DNA of 7,496 nt from DATEXQ01 sp035256745 (GTDB lineage: Bacteria > Patescibacteriota > Microgenomatia > UBA8517). The stretch is taken from positions 1 through 7,496 of the forward strand of contig DATEXQ010000039.1 in assembly GCA_035256745.1 (NCBI GenBank). The letters are read 5' to 3'. Position numbers and translations under genes: made by a program. The notes beneath the pieces were generated by a model. That model ran no database searches, was not told the DNA's origin, and worked only from the letters and a program-made list of their open reading frames with translations. The stretch's first letter is position 1, and each line of letters opens with the position of its first letter. Below, in pieces: positions 5,163 through 7,496 of this stretch.

Positions 5163-5810
5163 TTAGTTGCAACAAAACGGATTTTCGGGTAAAGGTAACC
5201 CCTTGGCCTTTAAGACGTCTAACTTAGTTTGATAAACTTTTATTGCATAATTTTCCAACTCAATAATTTTTGGTTTTGCATCCTCTGGAGCCATCAATAT
5301 AATGTTTTCAATTACCTGTCTATGTTTCAAGGAGGCTTTGACAAGTGTATTTGATAATTCCGTTGTATCCCCACCTTTTGATCGTATATCACTTTCAATA
5401 TTTCCTGCTTGCTCCAAATATTTTTCTGCCTTTGTCAAAGTAGTAAAACCAACTTCGTATTCTTTGTTCTCAAAAAGAATTCTCGCTGCTCCCAATCTTT
5501 TGTCGGCAAAAAGAAGATTGAGTTCAGCCTTTTTGCTTGTATTTGAAGTGAGTAATAGCCAGAGTTTATCTCTTGCTGCCTTCAGAGGCCAAAGCGGGCT
5601 GTTGGGAAGAACTACTCCTGGATAAGCCAATTGATAATCTATTTTCATTTGATTTAAATTGTTCCTTTCCTTATCTGATGTTTCGTCCGAAAGGTTGGCT
5701 GAAACCTTTGAAAATGAGTATCGAACCGAAGCTGTTCTTAATATAGAGACAAAAAGAATAGAAAAGGAGAAAACCAAAGTAGATAAAACTATAACAAAAC
5801 GTCTAAACAT
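5163..5810 (-). CDS. DUF5667-like secreted or membrane-anchored protein
   Basis: The 215-residue protein starts with a basic N-terminus (MFRRF) and a hydrophobic segment (about 5-25), a signal peptide or membrane anchor placing the remainder outside the membrane. Residues 59-75 (YQLAYPGVVLPNSPLWP) followed by LKAARDKLWLLLT and a helical part with KKAELNLLFADKRLGAA (93-109) match the pattern I recall for DUF5667: a 'LPxSPLYPLK' entry, then paired amphipathic helices. Helices continue to about residue 200. The function of this domain is not established. The C-terminal PFCCN carries two adjacent cysteines, the only cysteines in the protein. A convincing promoter (TTGACA, 17 bases, TAGTAT) ends 12 bases before the ATG, so the gene appears to be its own transcription unit. 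No Shine-Dalgarno site is seen. Confidence 0.8.
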   Translation of the reverse strand: MFRRFVIVLSTLVFSFSILFVSILRTASVRYSFSKVSANLSDETSDKERNNLNQMKIDYQLAYPGVVLPNSPLWPLKAARDKLWLLLTSNTSKKAELNLLFADKRLGAARILFENKEYEVGFTTLTKAEKYLEQAGNIESDIRSKGGDTTELSNTLVKASLKHRQVIENIILMAPEDAKPKIIELENYAIKVYQTKLDVLKAKGLPLPENPFCCN

Positions 5811-5822
5811 TTGGTAATCTTA

Positions 5823-5851
5823 ATACTACTTCCTGGCTAACTAGCTGTCAA
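5823..5851 (-). promoter_or_regulatory. Promoter of the DUF5667-like gene, very short leader
   Basis: On the minus strand TTGACA (5851-5846), a 17-base spacer and TAGTAT (5828-5823) lead, after 12 bases, to the ATG at 5810. Transcription would begin about five bases before the start codon, leaving no room for a ribosome binding site. The spacer holds a small inverted repeat (GCTA-GT-TAGC). Confidence 0.55.
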
Positions 5852-5879
5852 GAAAGGTTTGGAAGAAATAAATTAATAT

Positions 5880-6545
5880 TTATCTAAAAAGAATTATTGG
5901 CCATTCCCAAAGAACGTGCAGTAAAATCGAAGAGGTTATATTTTTTGTGCGTGCAAAAATAAAAGAAGACCCTAAACCGAAAATTGTGGTTAGAAAAAGA
6001 TATATCATGCTTGAACCCATATCGAGTTTGAAAACAAAGAGGGTTATTGGTACATGTATTAATGTCCAAACCGCTGTTGTCAAGAAATTGGATATCCATT
6101 CACCCCCGAGGGCATTCCACACTCTGGTAAAAATGTAACCCCTAAAAGTAACTTCCTCCGATATTGCTGTAGCAAAAGATAAAGCAAGAGCAACAAAAAA
6201 AGTTTTTTGTCCTATATTTGCACCAAAACTTAAATGACCATACTTAAAATAGTTGATAAACAAAGCCTCAATAAGAAATAAGATTCCCAAACCTATGGAT
6301 AAATAAATTGTAGGAAATGTTTTCCTTAATGTAATACCCAAAGAAGATAACCCCAAACCTTCCTTCCTTACGAAATAAAATGTGGGGATAAGCCATAAAA
6401 TTGGTTTTATTAAGACTTCTTCTATTTCGTCTGGTAATTTAAACAAAAATCTGTACAGTCCCCAGATTACGATAAGATAGGCGCTAAGAATAGTTGCATG
6501 TTTTAATGCATCTAGTTTATTTATACCAAAAGTTTCTTTTGTCAT
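5880..6545 (-). CDS. CPBP-family intramembrane glutamic protease
   Basis: This is a 221-residue polytopic membrane protein of the CPBP (CAAX protease and bacteriocin-processing, Abi) family. The family motifs are present in order: EEVTFRG with E130, E131 and R135; the second motif with H164 (WTLIHVP); and the last motif with H210 (SSILLHVLWEW). These correspond to the glutamate and histidines of the intramembrane active site. Hydrophobic segments lie at about 15-35, 48-60, 78-100, 114-128, 152-172, 178-198 and 204-220. The substrate is unknown; relatives process prenylated proteins or peptides or give immunity to bacteriocins. It starts three bases after the stop of the HEPN-type gene (TAGGGTATG), implying co-translation with it. 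The asparagine often seen after the last histidine is replaced here (HVLWEW), which occurs in some family members. Confidence 0.88.
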   Translation of the reverse strand: MTKETFGINKLDALKHATILSAYLIVIWGLYRFLFKLPDEIEEVLIKPILWLIPTFYFVRKEGLGLSSLGITLRKTFPTIYLSIGLGILFLIEALFINYFKYGHLSFGANIGQKTFFVALALSFATAISEEVTFRGYIFTRVWNALGGEWISNFLTTAVWTLIHVPITLFVFKLDMGSSMIYLFLTTIFGLGSSFIFARTKNITSSILLHVLWEWPIILFR

Positions 6546-6548
6546 ACC

Positions 6549-7040
6549 CTATTCTATTTTACATCCCCTAAAAGCCAAGTCCATCGCATTCAAAATAACT
6601 ACTATTCTTTCTTTCGCTTCGCTAAAACTTATTGCATTCTTCTCATTAGGAAACCAGTGGAAAAGCAGGTTTCTTGATACTTTCCAGGCATTCCATAAAC
6701 TATCCGGAATTTCATTACCTTTGCAAAAGTTAAGTAATTTTTTATATACACTTTCTTCTTGGCTAAATTTAGTATCTAATGACGGATTTAAGGCTTTTCC
6801 TATTCTGAAATGTTTTCCGTAATAATCATTCTCATTTATAAACCCCATTTTAAGAAAAATTATTTTTAAGTATCCTTCGTAAGCTTTTGCTGCGGGAAAA
6901 ACCACAAAAGAATAATCGTGAAATTTTTCGTTCCAGCCGGAAACTTTTTCCTCAAGAGTCAAAGACTCTCTCAATAATTCCTTTAAATCGTCCTGTAAAA
7001 AATTCCACCAAGATTTTTTTTCCAATTCAGAAATATTCAT
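6549..7040 (-). CDS. HEPN-type protein with R-x4-H motif, possibly RnlA/LsoA-like
   Basis: This 163-residue soluble, helix-rich protein has a late RNLLFH (R123-H128), the R-x4-H motif with a polar residue after Arg that marks catalytic HEPN ribonuclease domains. Earlier, FPAAKAYEGYLKIIFLK (48-64) resembles, from memory, the K/R-x2-E helix of the RnlA/LsoA (RNase LS) HEPN domain, with K52 and E55 in the matching places. The protein is far shorter than RnlA, corresponding only to its HEPN part, so it may be a stand-alone domain. No antitoxin of the RnlB type is visible beside it. It sits in an operon: 12 bases after the exported-protein gene and three bases before the CPBP protease. The ATG is preceded by AAAGGAG only one base away, an unusually short spacing. 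RNase activity is inferred; a non-catalytic RNA- or nucleotide-binding role is possible. Confidence 0.65.
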   Translation of the reverse strand: MNISELEKKSWWNFLQDDLKELLRESLTLEEKVSGWNEKFHDYSFVVFPAAKAYEGYLKIIFLKMGFINENDYYGKHFRIGKALNPSLDTKFSQEESVYKKLLNFCKGNEIPDSLWNAWKVSRNLLFHWFPNEKNAISFSEAKERIVVILNAMDLAFRGCKIE

Positions 7041-7052
7041 ACTCCTTTTAAA

Positions 7053-7496
7053 CTATTTTACCCCTAAAGCAACTGAAATAACTACCTTACTTTCTTTTCC
7101 TCTGGTTATTGCAACAAATCCGTTAATATTATCTTTATTAACTGAAATCGTTATAAAACCCTCTCCCTGCGACATAATATCAGCCTTCCACCCCCTGTTG
7201 ATAAGATTATCCTGGTAAAACGAGGCTACTTCCTCTACAGTTGATGTCGTTTCCCATATTGCTGATATCCCTTCTATTTTGTCTTTATTGAAGTTTGCTG
7301 CCATTAAAGTTGATTTTTCAAAAACCGGAAAATCTTGTGGGAAACTTTCTGGAAGACTTATGTTTTGAATATTATTCTCAACTTTTTCAGACTCTCCTCC
7401 CCCAGTTTCTGTATCCTTATTTTTTGCATTAAAAACGATATTTTTCAAAACAATAAATCCAATCGGAATAAATAACACCAGAATAATAATTAATAT
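7053..7496 (-). CDS. Membrane-anchored exported protein, 5' end outside window
   Basis: The frame is open from the window edge to the stop at 7053, about 147 residues. A GTG at 7478 could be taken as the start, but the codons before it (7496-7479) continue a hydrophobic run (ILIIIL then VLFIPIGFIVL). That is a single membrane helix, so the true start very probably lies beyond 7496. After the helix come a polar linker (KNKDTETGGGESEK) and a compact extracellular domain of about 95 residues. Its pattern is LPESFPQDFPVFEKSTL, then IWETTSTVEEVASFYQDNLINRGWK, then two beta strands. I recall this 'FP.DFPvy...eev..FY...L...GW' pattern from many uncharacterised exported proteins of CPR and Gram-positive genomes; no function is known to me. 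It is the most upstream visible gene of the run with the HEPN and CPBP genes. Confidence 0.7.
   Translation of the reverse strand: MLIIILVLFIPIGFIVLKNIVFNAKNKDTETGGGESEKVENNIQNISLPESFPQDFPVFEKSTLMAANFNKDKIEGISAIWETTSTVEEVASFYQDNLINRGWKADIMSQGEGFITISVNKDNINGFVAITRGKESKVVISVALGVK

Noticed and set aside
5302..5625. Plus-strand open frame of 107 codons
   Set aside because: Antisense to the DUF5667-like gene, which has clear family patterns and its own promoter.
7476..7478. GTG at 7478 as the start of the exported protein
   Set aside because: The frame stays open to the window edge and the preceding codons extend the same membrane helix, so the gene is treated as 5'-partial.

Overview
The window is A+T-rich, and every gene I can support lies on the minus strand, so transcription runs from high to low coordinates. 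Gene content suggests a Patescibacteria/CPR-type bacterium, probably Microgenomates-like: the N-terminal part of a VirD4-like ATPase in the form common in CPR genomes, a DUF5667-type secreted protein, a compact layout, few Shine-Dalgarno sites, and promoters that sit almost on the start codon. The lineage is inferred from recalled family resemblance, not from a marker gene.

Region by region, in the direction of transcription: (1) 7496-5880 is a tight three-gene run: a membrane-anchored exported protein (5' end outside the window), a small HEPN-type protein with an R-x4-H motif, and a CPBP-family intramembrane protease. (2) 5810-5163 is a DUF5667-like secreted protein with its own promoter. 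(3) 5162-4998 is intergenic and holds a perfect 24-bp palindrome and the nrdR promoter, whose 16-bp spacer coincides with a degenerate NrdR box; a second box lies 31 bp downstream. (4) 4967-2175 is nrdR followed by nrdJ, an adenosylcobalamin-dependent class II ribonucleotide reductase with all expected catalytic cysteines. (5) 2174-1972 is intergenic and holds a compact ~137-nt element that folds into nested long helices with a predicted pseudoknot. I cannot assign it to a known family. (6) 1971-1441 is a PduO-type cob(I)alamin adenosyltransferase. (7) 1384-1 is a small acidic protein followed by the VirD4-like ATPase, which runs off the window.

The central block is a cobalamin-linked deoxyribonucleotide unit. 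NrdR senses nucleotides and probably represses its own operon, NrdJ makes dNTPs using adenosylcobalamin, and the adenosyltransferase makes that cofactor from salvaged corrinoid. The unexplained structured element lies exactly between the enzyme that uses the cofactor and the enzyme that makes it. That makes it the best candidate here for an undescribed regulatory RNA.
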